Assembly: GCA_008638375.1 (NCBI GenBank)
Contig: CM018048.1
Span: 52,223,847 to 52,287,846, forward strand
Source: Nyssa sinensis
Taxonomy: Eukaryota; Streptophyta; Magnoliopsida; Cornales; Nyssaceae
Direction: 5' to 3'
DNA: 64,000 bases
This document shows, piece after piece, positions 36,776 to 50,700 of this stretch. The first letter of the stretch is position 1. Each line of letters starts with the position of its first letter. The position numbers and the translations under genes were made by a program. The notes beneath the pieces are model-generated. The model did no database searches. It was not told where the DNA came from and worked only from the letters and a program-made list of their open reading frames with translations.

Positions 36776-39700
36776 TCATGCAAATTTATCCCACCCTTGA
36801 AATTCAATTATATATATTTAACATATTATATTATACATTATAAATGTATCGAATCAGATCATGCAAATTTATATCTAATCCATTGAATAAATATTTTTAC
36901 TAGATTTGGATCGGATCACGAATCCAGAAAAAAAATATAATCCATATTCGCTTTAAATGGATCAGATTCGGATCAAAATTCAATCCATTAAAAAGCATAC
37001 TCGGTAGTTTGGAGGGACTCCAATCAACAATCAAATCTCAAATTTGAACAGTTTGGGCCTATGGGGCATTTGAACTGCTTGATCCATTTGTCTGACCCAT
37101 CCCTTCCTCCAAATACAGCCCATTCTTTATGGTTCTACAGAATTTAAGTTGTCTCTCAGCTTTGCTTATGCTCTTAACTATAAAATATGCCCACTGAGTT
37201 GGGCTAATTAACTATAAAATTGGTTTACAAACTCAACAACCATTACTGTTTCTTGGACTTGGTCATATATTCTAGAATTGAGACTAGTACCCTTTGGTAA
37301 TGTTTTTATTTTCATCATTTTCACTTTCTTTTCTTCATTCGTAAATTTTTTATAGTTAAACTGATCAAAAAAAATTCGAAATCAGTCAATTGCCCCTCCA
37401 AATGCATTTTCTGTGTCATTTTCATTTTATTTTTATTTGTCTTTGTTTTTGAAAGTAGATAACAATTTCCTAAAACGAAGCCAAACAGGCCTTATTTCCA
37501 TTATTGTCGATTGATTAATTAATCTCACTATTAAGTTTTTCCCAAAATTTATGAAAAACGATAAAAGCAACTAAGGCCAACAATATGATGAACCCAAGCT
37601 GGACCCAAAAAAAAAGGTGACTTAGAAATGGTGGAGGAGAAGACTAGTCAAAATGCTTCTCATCTCAGCTGGAGAATGGAAACATGTCCTCCAAAGGACG
37701 TAACATTCACTTAATTCTCTGCCTAACTTGGCGCTGTTCATGTCCTTGAGCTTTTATGGCTCTGGCTCACTCAACTCGACTTATAAAGTTCTCGTGGGCC
37801 ACGAGAAATGAAACGGCTTATAGAACTTTTGTGGGTCACGAGAAATAAAAATTTATTCATTAATCTCAGTGTATTATAATCGGTCTAATAAGTAATTTGT
37901 ATCGTATGAGAAATCTTATCTATTTTTTACCTATCTCTATTCCTCTTATCCATCTCTATAAACCCTCATGTTCTCACATATAAGTTTTTCTTAATTTATT
38001 TATATTATATGTTTCTTGTTATATGTATTGATTGGAGATTGATTTGTGGTTGTTTTGGAATTAATTATTTATAAGTTTTAAGAAAATCCTCCCAACAGAA
38101 GCAGGCGGGGTCCCAAAAAGAACTGGTCAAAGAGGCCCACGCCACATCTTCTGCAGTCTCTTTTTTTAAGTACACCATTGCAGCTTTTTGCTTCGGTGAA
38201 CCCACATCACTATGGTCCAATGCAGTAACATTTATTCACATCGCATTAAAGTTGATTTTTATCGGTTCAAGATAATTATATTAATTTTTTTAAAAATTTT
38301 TAAAATTATATTAATTTTTTTTATTTTACAAAATAATATATATATTGGCTTTCAGTTAATTTTTTTTTAAATGACAAAATTATTTATTTTATATTTTTTT
38401 CAACTTTTTAAATCTTGATCAATTTTTTATTATTTTTCAAATAAATATTAATAAAATTCTTAAATTTATTTTTATATGAAATAAAAATATTTTATTTACC
38501 TTAAATTTATTTTTGAATAAAAAAATTAAAAAAATCCTTAAAAAGAGTTAGAATAAACTAGTCAAAATTTAAAAAAAAATGTAAAATTAAATAAATAAAA
38601 GGGACAGCTCCATCATTTTGAAAAAAAAAATTGAAAAGATTGAGATATCTATATATTATTTTGTAAAATATGAGAGGTCAATGTAATTTTAAAAAATTTT
38701 AAAAAAATTCATATAATTATCAAAAATGTCAAAAAAGATCAGTGTAATTTACTTTTTGATTTACTTTCATGGATAGAGATACAGATTTCAATGTACTCTT
38801 TTGTAAAAAATAATGAATTTGAAAAGTCAGAAAGAAAAAAAAAACTTCATTTTCTAATTCAATCTCACTTGAATGTCAAATATATAAAATTATAAGGTAC
38901 TATTTTAAAACTCATATTAAATTATAAAGTATTAAAATATAATTAAGTGAGATTACGTAACTGACTATCGTTTATAATTGGAAACAGTCATTTGTGATTG
39001 GTTTTAATTAAAATTAAATTATAAATTGAATAATTACTTGTTTCAATTGATAATAAATGAACCAAATTACTGGATATTAAAGTATAATTAAACCAAAATA
39101 AAATTTTAGAATTTTCAAAGTTGACCATATAGTTGAGAATTCAGAAAACGTCACATTCATATTGATTTTCCAAACTGAGTGAAAACACACACATTTTTAA
39201 AACTTTGATTCTATCATAAGTAAGAGTACTAGTAATTGAACTTCGGTGGTGGACAATTGGCTTGAATGACGTGTTGTAAATTTAAAAATTTCAAGTTTAA
39301 TCTACCATACATATCGCTTACAACATCTTCCAGTTATCTCATGAATAAAAAGTAAATGAGTATAACAAATCTGTAATACCACTTCTTTAACCCAAAAAAA
39401 AAAATACAGATATATATATATATATAGAAGAAGAGTATACTAAAGTGATTAATTAGGCCTTTGTTAGATTATGCTAAGAAAGTGTATAGTGTGATGAATA
39501 ATCATAATCTTGTGCCTAGCCCTACAATGCATGTTGGGCGGCTGCAAACCAAATCATTGATAGAGCCAACACCAGAATAGAGATTTCAGGGACCACTCAT
39601 TTGTGGATGCTTCATCACCTCTTTGTCCAATACCTAATGATTTTTAGTTCCTTTTGAATAAATCACAGGATTTCATTGGAATATATTAATTGTTGTCGGT

Positions 39701-40507
39701 GTAAGAACTTGTAACAGAGTTGCTGGTTGGACAAAATAAATGAGTCATGCCCTCTGCGGTGCTCTCACAACTCACAGGACACACAGTGGCTTTGAATTCT
39801 TTGTTGGAGATTCTGTTCTTGCTGTCTGTTTGGATGAATAGAGTTGAAAAGAAAGCAAACAAAATTTATTTTAATATTGTTTTAAAAATTTGAAAAGAGA
39901 TAGAGAGAGAGTTCAACACTTTAACCATTTTATAATCCAAACACAAGTAGAAAAAGACCGAGGAAGAGAAGATAATTCTTTTAGGATAATACTTGGCTTC
40001 AAATCAGTTAAAAGAAATCTTTTCTAACCCATATATGTTTCACAATTTTAGTAGACCATGTATGCATTCACACGTAATGTATATGTGCTTTTTGATTTAT
40101 TTAATTTTATATTTTTTTGTTAAAACTAAATAGTCGCATGATATATATGTGAGTGCATACATGACATACTAATATTATGACACGTAAGTGGGTAGGAAAA
40201 TGTTCCTCTTACCTGATCTGGAGTCGAGCATTATTTATTTTGTTAATAATTTTTTTATAATATTAATAATATATTTAAAATTTGTACTAATAAAAATAAA
40301 ATAGACAATCCTTTAACTGAATTTATAAAGGATATAATAATAAATTAATATAAAACTCTTTTTTTCTTTTATTTTTTTCATTTATCATTTTCAAACAAGA
40401 CGAGATAATTACAATATCATTTTATTCTTCTCTCCCTTCATTAGTTATTTAAACATGAAATAAGAATTATCCTTTTTTCGTTTCTTATTTTTATCATAAC
40501 TAATGTC

Positions 40508-40618
40508 GTGTTCTTCATTCTTTTTCCTTGGACTTATTCAGACGTTGTGTTATTTAACATTGTATTCTTCATTACTTTTCCTTGGACTTATTCAAACGTT
40601 GTGTTATTTTACATTATC
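40508..40618. repeat. 54-bp tandem duplication
   Basis: Two copies share TTCTTCATT, TTTTCCTTGGACTTATTCA and ACGTTGTGTTATTT. Few differences separate them. It is non-coding. Confidence 0.85.
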
Positions 40619-41098
40619 ATAATCTTCTTAGCGAGTGTGATTTATCTTAGTTGACTAAGTTAATTTTACAGAGTTTTGACACCAGAAATTGCAGATATGC
40701 CATGCAGATGTTGTTCCTTTGCTAAGGCACAAAGTAACTGAACAAAGAATCGCCATCCCCCGGCCGGACAAATCTTGATAGTCACCATCATGAATTATTC
40801 CATTTGCCTGACAAATACATACATATATATATATATACACACACACACGTATACATACATTTGTCTTATTGTATGTGTGCATGCAGAGACAAGGCTAGGG
40901 GTTGGGTCCTTCCTCCCCCCTCAATTTTTTTTAAATTTAATATTTTTTATAATTCTAAAAAATAAATAAATAAACTTTTTAATTTAAGGTTTTGCTCCCT
41001 TCTTGATATAAAAATTTTCACACCTTACCCTTATCCTAATTTCAATTTGACACTTCAATGAGACTTTTATTAATTTAAAAAAAATAAAAAAGAAATTT

Positions 41099-41445
41099 GT
41101 ATAGTTTAATGTTTTTTAAACATCTTTTTCTTTAATTGAATTTTTTGTTTAATTTGTAAGTTCCTTTAATGAACAAATTTAGTTATTAATGAAAAATATA
41201 ATCAATTAATATTAAAATTTTATATTCTTTAAATTTTAAATTTACCATTAAACATTAAATAAATAAAAAACTGTATAATTTAAAGTTTTTTAAACATCTT
41301 TTTCTTTAATTGAATTTTTTGTTTAATTTGTAAGTTCCTTTGATGAACAAATTTAGTTATTAATGAAAAATATAATCAATTAATATTAAAATTTATATTC
41401 TTTAAATTTTAAATTTACCATTAAACATTAAATAAAAAAAATTGT
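41099..41445. repeat. 174-bp recent tandem duplication
   Basis: Two copies start TGTATA(G/A)TTTAA and share long identical runs, for example TTTTTAAACATCTTTTTC and GAACAAATTTAGTTATTAAT. Only single-base changes and a one-base indel separate them. It is AT-rich, without coding potential. Confidence 0.92.
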
Positions 41446-42781
41446 CTTTCCTAACTAATTAAATTCTTAACATCATCCCCTGTATGTAAGTGACTTAAAC
41501 TTCTTGCAGTAAAGTTAACTCTATAGGGTCATAAATATGGAGATTCTGAGATTCATTGTGATATGAAATTGATAAATAATTTTGTTACACGATATATTGG
41601 TGCTCTTTCAAATCATGGGACTCTTGCTTTCTTGATGTTTTGATGCTACCAGCAAGCCATTATAGTACAGTAGTTCGTGCTCTACCAAATCATGGATTTC
41701 TAGTTCTTCAGATGTTTAACTGAATCTTGGAAATTTCTTGCTTTTTAATTCACTTAGATTGTGAAGGTGACAGCATACCTAATCCAGTTTAAAATAAATA
41801 TAATTGCAATAATAATTGTACTAAGCATTATTATTAATCCTAATTATTATAAAGAAAACCAAACTAAACAGATAAAACAAATGGAAATGTTAACATGCCT
41901 TTCGTAATGCATTAAGAATATGAATGTGATGTATAAATTAATGTGTTCTTTGCTGTGATTAATTTCTTTATTAACCACACCATTATGACATGATTTTTGG
42001 GCAAGAACCCCAAAATCCTAGTTATATTAAGGTTAAATTTGTTACCCAGTCGAATCAACATTTTTTTTTTTGATAACTCAGTATTCGATTTTTCGGACTG
42101 ACTAATTCGGATGACCAATCTCACCGTTCACTAACGAGGGACTCGATTAAAACGGAGCAATTCTACCATTCACTAATGAGAGACCCGATCAAAGCAGGAG
42201 CAGTGATCCGTTGAATCAATACTTGGTAATAACTTTTTTTCTTCTCTTAATTTAGTTGACCATATATAATAAAGTTCAACTTGAATAAATAAACAATTGA
42301 AACTAATATTAAATGCAAGCTTTGGATTAATCTTTTAATATATGAACAGGAAAGAAAAGAGATTATGGTGGGGGGATTTGGAGGGAACTAGTTTAAATGA
42401 GAAAACCTAACAAAAGGGACCATAAACAAGAAAGCACATGGAGGAACTGTTCAATGTTCATGGCAAAGTGCAAGTGAGAGAGGAAGACAAAAGGGAGCCC
42501 ACTCCAACATGCATACAAATGGCTTTTCTAAAAGCAACCGATCAAAAACATCTCCCTTGGGAAAACCCTAACTATAGATAGCCCTACTTTTCTGAATTTT
42601 TGCCGGTGTACCTTTGTCTTTTTTTCGACTAATTTCTCTCACCCACACAATTTTATACTCACTTCTCGTGCCAGTGTAGTTTTCAAAAACGTCTTTTTAA
42701 AATATGACTTTAAAATTTTTACAATTTTTGTTAAGTTACATAAGTTAAGATATGAGTTGACTCAAGTTTAATACTGAAAAT

Positions 42782-43310
42782 AGGGGTGTCAATTTTTTAC
42801 ATAACACAATAACACGATTCGAATATGACATGAAATTAACAAATTTGGATTGAGCATAAATGGATTTGAATCATAAATAAATTGACATGTATAACATGAC
42901 TAATAAACATGTCGTGTTTGTGTTTTTAACGGTATCAACCCGTTTATCACAAATTAACGTGTTTAATTATAAAAAAATATCATGAGTTAAAAGTAATTCA
43001 TCTCATATCGAAAGTTTATTGAGGTTTGAAAATTTTTTACTTATAAAAAGGATTTCTACTTTGATTTGACATATGTCCAAAGTTTACTGAACTTAAAATT
43101 TATCTATACATATTAAAAAAATGAGTAACTTTTTTATTTAAAAAATAAAAAATAAAAATAAACGGATTAAACATGTCAACATGTATAACCTATTTAATAA
43201 ATGGGTTAAGTTTGAGTTTTGAAACTTGACACGATTAGTTAATAGTATCGAGTTAGGATTGACACATGTTTTTGAATATGTATGTCTTGCCACAACTCGA
43301 TAACACCTTC
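42782..43310. mobile_element. Possible hAT-like non-autonomous element
   Basis: The left side reads AGGGGTGTCAATTTTTTACA, followed by many ACACGATT, ATGACATG and ACCCGTTTA-like motifs. The right side reads GCCACAACTCGATAACACCT, whose reverse complement AGGTGTTATCGAG partly matches the left end. Subterminal motif clusters and an A(G)GGTGT start fit plant hAT-like MITEs, but the ends match poorly and no 8-bp target duplication was confirmed. Confidence 0.35.
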
Positions 43311-43687
43311 AATTTAACCATATCCATTATATTAATCTAATTGACTTCAACCTTCTCAAAATCTACCTTATTTTTTATAAAACCATATCATCCAAATTGC
43401 AGTAATTGGAATAACTTTCCACACTATTTTTTTCTCTATCTTTAAATGTCCATGTAATGCATTGCTAGTGAAAGCCTAGGACGTGTCAGAACTCAGCAGA
43501 TGACCAGTTTGTTTTTGGTTAATTAATTGTCTCTCGCCAATGATTTATCATGTCTTACAGCCAATGAATTTTTGACAGCTGCTCAATCCAAGGAAGTTTA
43601 AGCCTATCTGATCACCAATATTATTCTTTCAAACAACCAAGAGCTTTCTAATTAAAAATGGCCATCCATGTAATGTATTGCTTGGAA

Positions 43688-43980
43688 GCATTGTCAATGA
43701 AGACCCTTCATGGCTAAACAATCTCCATGTCCTCTGTCAACCTACAATTAATATACAATTGGTATTTACTTATTTTATCTCATAAATGAAATCTATACAA
43801 ATATCATGAAGACAGAGAGGGGTGACATTGTCAGTGAAGAGACCCTTATGAGTGAGAGAGAGAGAGGTGGCATTGTCAGTGAAGAGACCCTTCATGAGAG
43901 AGATAGAAAGGCGGCATTGTCAATGAAGAGACCCTTCATGGCTAAACAATCTCCATGTCCTCTTTCAACCTACAATTAAT
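43688..43980. repeat. Minisatellite inside a larger duplication
   Basis: Three units of about 45 bp begin (GA/GG)CATTGTCAGTGAAGAGA near 43823, 43869 and 43913. The last unit continues into CATGGCTAAACAATCTCCAT, which repeats a segment at 43688-43754 almost exactly. The array therefore arose by local expansion of this neighbouring sequence. It is non-coding. Confidence 0.85.
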
Positions 43981-46121
43981 AATTTAACTCAGAGATGAAC
44001 ATTATACAATACTTCTAAATGGCTAATAACATTGAACAGTTTGTTTCATGAATCATGGAGAAAACAACTGTTAAGATGTGGAGAGGGAATTCAGCCTTGA
44101 AAAAAGGTCTTTTACTTCAGCAACTAAATAACAAAATAGATTTGCTCATCTTTTGATTCCCCAAGTGCCCTTATGTTTGAATGTCTAGACCTCCTAAGTA
44201 CACTGTTTTTCTTTTTCTTTTTTCTTTTTTATTAACAGCCTTAAGAAGTAAATCTTTCACTTAACTTTTATGGAAAATCAGTTCTTATAAAAAAAATTAA
44301 AAAAAAAAAAACTATCACATTTCCATACTTAAATGAACTATTTTATAACACTTTTTTTCATTCAAACTCATATAAATAAGCTTAAATCCAATTCATAATT
44401 TTTAGTAATTTTTTTTTTTTTATAAAGAATAAGAATTTGAATTTTATGCACTACCCTTTGTACCTTGCTAGACAGTTTTACAACTATACTTTTAATCTAA
44501 AATTCCTTTCCATCTTGATATCAAGTGAAACTCCTCCTTAAATGATCAATTCAGATTGATAAGGAGTCCAACAAGGCCTAAAGTTGCCAGAATATATATG
44601 GTTAACCCTCTTTAATGTAAAGAAAAATGTTAAACTTAAGTCATAATAATAAAATAAAATAAAATAAGTAATGTTAACATGTAAATAAATGTTAAACTCA
44701 CATCTAAATGTGTTAAGTAAGAAAAAAGGCTCAATTCTTATGCTTAACAAAAAAAAAAAAAATGAAGTGCTAGGAGCTATTGTTAAATGAGACTAACTAG
44801 ATTGGTAACTCATGACTTCTTTTATTCTTACTTTCCTTCACTAGGAGAGATGCGTAGCTTATTTCTTCTTCTCAATTTTGAACTGAGCTTTATAACTATA
44901 GTTATTACAGTTTGTTATGTTGTTGAATTTTTCAAGATCCAGAGTTTGTTATATCATTGGGTTTTTAAGATTCAAACCTGAAAAAATCATAACATAAATT
45001 TAAAAAATATTGATAGTACAATATACCTTTGCATGGGTTATAAAAAAAAATTACTTAGGTATTGAATTGGGTGAGATAAGGTTAAGGATTTGATTTTCAT
45101 CTTTAACAAAAAAAAAAAAAAATTAGTACACTGACGAGAAAGGAAAAAATTTTTACTTAGATGTTTGTAAATGCATTGAACTTCAAAACAGAATCGTATT
45201 TATAAGAAGAGAAAACTTTTTTTTTAGTGCTAAAAATAAATATGCAAATAAACTAATCCATCAAGGAGATTTGCCCCTTAATATTACACAGTTTATCTGC
45301 AGGAGGCCCTACCGTACTTATGTAAAAAATAAGTTTAGTCCTAACAATGATTATAGAAATCCGAATTCAAGCATTGAGCGAGGAAGTCCAAATCTACTAA
45401 ACGAATCTTTGTCATCTCATATAGAATCTCAATTCCAATTTTCATTTTTTAGTATAAGATTTTAAAAGAATAATATTTTACCTATCCATATATTGAGCAT
45501 CATATATTTACATAGGATAAAACCATTATTAATAAGAAGATGAAGATGAAGACATGAGATATTAATCAGTATCTGCTTCCAAAATAGATTAGCAAGGCTA
45601 GATTTAGACTGAGAAGGTAGACGGATATTAAGGCTCCAAGTCTTATATAGTAAAAGAGGCTAATAAAGTAGATAAATCAGTAATCATCCACCACTAATCC
45701 TAATTCTTCCTAAATGCCAGCTGCCTTGAGCTTTTTGTTATCAGCAGTTTTGAATAACATTTCGTGATATTTTGACGATATATACCGAGTGAGATTACCA
45801 CTACTTTGTCGTGACTTGCGAGTGAGTGAGTGCGTGCCTAGTATGTAGCGGGCTACTTACTAACGTGCGCTGAGATTTGCGGCAGATGATTAGTGGCGCA
45901 AAACTCGGAGAGGACCCTGCTTAATCATGCGAATTTCCCATTTTGCCATTGGTGATTGATATCTGAGCCATTGCGACGACGACGTTTGGAACAGTGGAAT
46001 GCCTATATGCCTACGTAGCAGGTACTCAACTTGAGATAAATTCTCTCTTCTTCATTGTTTTATCTCAAGAAGACAAGTGTTATTGAATTACAGGGCAGTC
46101 TATTTTCAGAGTTGCCTTGAA

Positions 46122-46754
46122 ATCAGATGGTCAGAAGAAGTATTAAAATAAAATTTTTAATTCAAAAAATATATGATATATAATTTTTATTTAAAAAGTT
46201 TTAAAAAAAAATTAATTATTAATTTTTATCTTAACACCGTTAAAAAATATTACTAATTATACTAAAATAGCCTTTAAGATAGATTTTAGAAAAAAAAATT
46301 AAAAAATATATAAAATAAAATTTCTAATCCTAAAAAATCATAATATTTTATAAAGTAAAAATTTATTTTTTAGGTATTCTAAATAAATAAAAAAATATTA
46401 TGTATTTTTTAGATTAAGAAGGCACTTAAAATTATAAATCAGATGTTCAGAAGAAGTACTTAAAATAAAATTTTTAGTTCAAAAAATATATGATATATAA
46501 TTTTTATTTAAAAAGTTTAAAAAAAATTTAATACAAAAATATTTAATTATTAATTTTCATATTTAACTACCGTTAAAAAATATTACTGATTATACTTAAA
46601 ATGACCTTTAAGATAGATTTTAGAAAAAAAATATTATAAAATATATAAAATAAAATTTCTCAATTCCTAAAAGATCATAATATTTTATAAAATAAAAATT
46701 TATTTTTTAGGTATTCTAAATAAATAAAAAATATTATGTATTTTAGATTGAAGA
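46122..46754. repeat. About 315-bp tandem duplication
   Basis: Copies at about 46122-46420 and 46437-46754 share TCAGATG(G/T)TCAGAAGAAGTA, AAAAAATATATGATATATAA, CTTTAAGATAGATTTTAG and TTTTTTAGGTATTCTAAATA. Several small indels separate them. It is very AT-rich and non-coding. Confidence 0.9.
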
Positions 46755-47712
46755 ATTTGTTGTATATATTATTTAGTATTTTTTTAAAATGTATATTAAA
46801 TAATCTTTTAGTCTAATTAATAATATTTTTTAAAAATATTTATATGAAAGTTAATAATTGAGTTTTTTTTATATTAAATTTTTTTTTGAATCTTTAAATA
46901 AAAAATATATAATAGAATTTTTAAATGGTAAAAAATTATTTCAAAGAAGTTTTAGTATTTTTTCAAAAAAAAAAAAAAAGTGGGGGGCGGGGGGGAATTT
47001 ATTTCTGGTAATTTCACTTTTCAGATGTACAGCACAATTTAAATCTAGTTGTGTGTTCGAGACATATTGTTTCCTTCTCCATATCACGAGATATGTAATT
47101 TGAAATAATCGGCATTCTCTAAAAGTAAAACAATCATTAGCTGTAAAGATTAAAACAGTCAGAAAAATGTTTTCTTTAAAATTCAAAACAATAAAATAAA
47201 AGAGAAATTCACAAAAACCGCCATTCGCCATTTTTAATATCAAAAGGAGACAAAACATTCTACGACACGTATCTGTTTCTCGATCTGTATTTTTGCTTCT
47301 CGGTACATGATTTCTCTCACTCTCTCTCTCTCTCTCTTTACCATTTTATCCATTTATTTTCTTGAACTTCTTGTACTTTCTCTCTACTTCTAGTTCTCAC
47401 TTCTCACAGCAAACCTCTCTTTGAATTTAAGTTTCTCTTTTCTGGTTAACTTCGGTCTCTCATTCTTTCATTCCTAGTGATTTGCTTTCATGGGTTGTTG
47501 CAGATACATGGATTTACACCTACTCTTTCTTTATTTCTCTGTTGATAAACCCACCACTGTGCTTCGGCTGTTCCTAATTTCTTCCTAGTTTCCTTTTTCT
47601 TTTCTTTCTGTTACTGGGACGAACAGTTCATTTTTGGACTTCTTGTGAACTGCTGGTTTGATGAGTAAAACCCACTTATGTTCTTGAGAGATTGTCGATA
47701 CTTGCAGTGAAA

Positions 47713-50700
47713 ATGAGACCATTGTGTCCATTTCAACTTCTATGGGTTAGTTTGGGACTCTTTATTCTCGCTTGTGATGCTTTTCCATCAAACGAAGGTA
47801 TCTGTTATCTATTTACTTCAGTTTCTTTCTTAGATCTTGGGTTAGTTACTCTTTAAAGTCTATAAATTAGTTTCTTTTATAATATCTGATCCTGAATCTA
47901 GTATTCATATCAATGTAGGATGTGATTTGGCTCTCCTCTAGGGAAAGTCTTGGATTTTGTTGTTGATATATATGCACTGGATTTAAGTCGCCCCTTGCCA
48001 AAATTCTAGTTTTTTTGGAGTTTTTCTCACAGGGAATTCTGGGTTTTGCACAGTGTATGCTCTTAATACCTTCAAGGAAGCTATATATGAGGACCCACTT
48101 CTGGTTTTGTCGAATTGGAATGCCCTAGATGCAGATCCTTGTGATTGGTCTGGCATTTACTGTTCTACGGCACGAGATCATGTCATAAAGTTGTAAGAAA
48201 TGTTCTGTCTATTGATTTATTTTACCTTACCAATTGGATGCTATGTGCATATAATATGTACATACATTTCTATACATATATGTTTGTAATACATTATACA
48301 CACGTATATATATGTATACATTGTGTAATTTACATTACCAATTGGAAGCTATATAGATGTTAGAACTTGAGAATTCATAATGTATTTGAAGGCTTATTGG
48401 AGTTACCACTTTGTGGTGGAATTCTTTGCAGAAACATTTCCTGGTCATCTTTGAAGGGTTTTCTTGCACCAGAGTTGGGTTACCTCTCTTCCTTGCAAGA
48501 ACTGTATGCTTTCCTTCATCGTACTAGATTTTTCTTTTAATTTAACTATTAACTCTTTTGGAATATAATAATTAAAGTGTATCTAATATATACTAATATT
48601 TTGTAGAATCTTGCATGGGAATGGGCTGATTGGTATAATTCCCAAAGAGATTGGCAAGTTGAATTACCTCAAGGTTTTGGATTTGGGGGTGAACCAGTTA
48701 TCAGGGTCAATTCCTCCTGAGATTGGGAATTTAACCAGCATTATGAAAATGTAATCGGAGTTTAACATTGGGTGTTATGAATTGGATTTTGATGTTTGCC
48801 TCTCTTTTGGCTTTCTATTGTTCAGTTCATTTGTCTCATTGCAGAAACCTTCAATCCAATGGATTGACTGGGAGGCTGCCACATGAGCTTGGCAATTTGA
48901 AGGGCCTTGAAGAACTTCGACTGGATAGGAATAAGCTTCAAGGAACTGTTCCTGGTAGCAGCAGTTCAGATTTTACATCTAACATGCACGGGATGTAAGT
49001 ACAAGATTCTTGTATTGAAATTTGGAAGCATTTGATTTGATTTTGTATTTGTTCCACTTAATGCAGGGCTTTTGTGACCCCCCACCCACAAAAACCTACA
49101 ACAACACATACACTACACACAACAAAGAAAAAGCCAAGGAATACGGGGATTTGGTGTTGTTTGTTATTTATGTTGAATTTATCCTATATATGGCCTATTT
49201 GTCATTTTTGCTCAAATCATTGTTTATAGTTATGTTTCTGGACTTTATTTCATGGATTTTTTTATCAATAAATATTTATATGCATTAAAGGTGTCCGAGG
49301 GGGGCTAACCCGTAATTACAAAGAAAAAGGGAAAGGCCGCAAAAATCTACCTAATGTGGCATCAGGTAGATTAGTTGGTGAGCTGACTACAGCATTTTAT
49401 GCCTGGCATTTTAGCATTCTTTTAATGTCCGAGATGCAAATGAAGTTTAGAAATTGATAGCTCTTGTTTAGATGAGACAGTGTCATATCTCTGTTAAGAT
49501 CCATTCATCTCATGAAAAAATCTATCTCTTGAAAAAAGCTATCTCTAAGACTAGTGGATGTGTCAAACTGTTCATTTGACATCATTATGGGGAATGATGA
49601 AATCTCACGGGATCAACTCAACTCAACAAAGCCTTTATCCCAATTATTTGGGGTCGGCTACATGAATCTTGTCTCGCTATTCCTCTTTATTAAAATCATT
49701 CCCTCAATTACACTACACATTATCATATCCTTTTTAACTACCTCTACCAAATCTCATGGGATCAATAAGAACAAATGGATTGGATGTAAGTCACTGCGGT
49801 AAAAGGTCTTGCTTGTTCACAAAAGTTCATTTGAATATAAATCTTAATCATTTCCTCGGTTGTTTTTCTTTCATATATTTTATATCGTTTCAGAGTGCCA
49901 CAAAAAATCCTATGCAGCCCTGTCTTCCTGCCTAAAACCATAGTGGTCCATGTCAATAGCCTTGTGAGTAACCGTGTCTGACATTATTCTTTTTGGGCTT
50001 CCTTAGGTCCATTGTATGTGGAGTGGCTTCATTCCACACTCTGATCCTGTTTACCAATTCAAAACTAAGGCTATTTAAGTCCTACTACAATATCTCTGTA
50101 GAAAGATGTCTATAGTGACTTTGTACATCACCTACTGGTTTTGTTAGTAAATTCATCGTGGCTTTCTAGAAATTTCCTGGGAAGGCATAGCATGTCAATT
50201 GATTACTGTTGCGGGTTATGGATGCATGATTATTGAATGCTGTTTTCTTTAGCGGTCATATTTGCTTTGTAAAATATGCACTGAGTGAGAAATTAAGATC
50301 CACTTTGGCTTTTATGGGTCTGATTTTTATTTATGTAATGCTGACTTGGTTACATAAATCCAAATTATGTCTCCTCTAAGTTATCTAAACATTCACAGTA
50401 CATGCATAAATATATAAGAACTCATTTGTGCACATGGACAGTTTACCTGTTGCGTCTGTTTTATCAATGTTATAACATCATAGGTTGACTCCTCACAACT
50501 TATCAAAAAAAATGAGGAAATTTATCTCCTCACATTTACAATTAATCTTTCTTGAAGGTACACACCTTTTGTCTTTAAAATGCTGTTGCTCCATCTTAAT
50601 AAGCAACCCACTTTATTTTGTTAGCTGATTTTTATTTTTATTTTTTTTAAAATGTAATATGGCAGTTGCGAAAGGTAGGATTTGCACCATTAATTTATTA

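Larger units (their letters stand above)
34197..47712. other. Large gene-free region rich in local duplications
   Basis: About 13.5 kb with no supported gene. It holds (TA)n near 34459-34486 and 40828-40848, and at least six local tandem or near-tandem duplications described separately (35020-35179, 36059-36775, 40508-40618, 41099-41445, 43688-43980, 46122-46754). A hAT-like element may lie at about 42782-43310. A less AT-rich block at about 45700-46020 has no open exon. The last 450 bases (about 47260-47712) are pyrimidine-rich with a (CT)n run near 47318-47337 and are probably the promoter and 5' leader of the LRR gene. Confidence 0.5.

Noticed and set aside
46965..46996. Poly-A followed by poly-G stretch as a processed-gene tail
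   Set aside because: No retrocopy lies next to it; it looks like simple sequence and could also be an assembly or sequencing artefact.
49022..49802. Plus-strand ORFs between LRR exons
   Set aside because: They lie in intron 5, which is bounded by a good donor at 48995 and acceptor at 51002 that join in frame.
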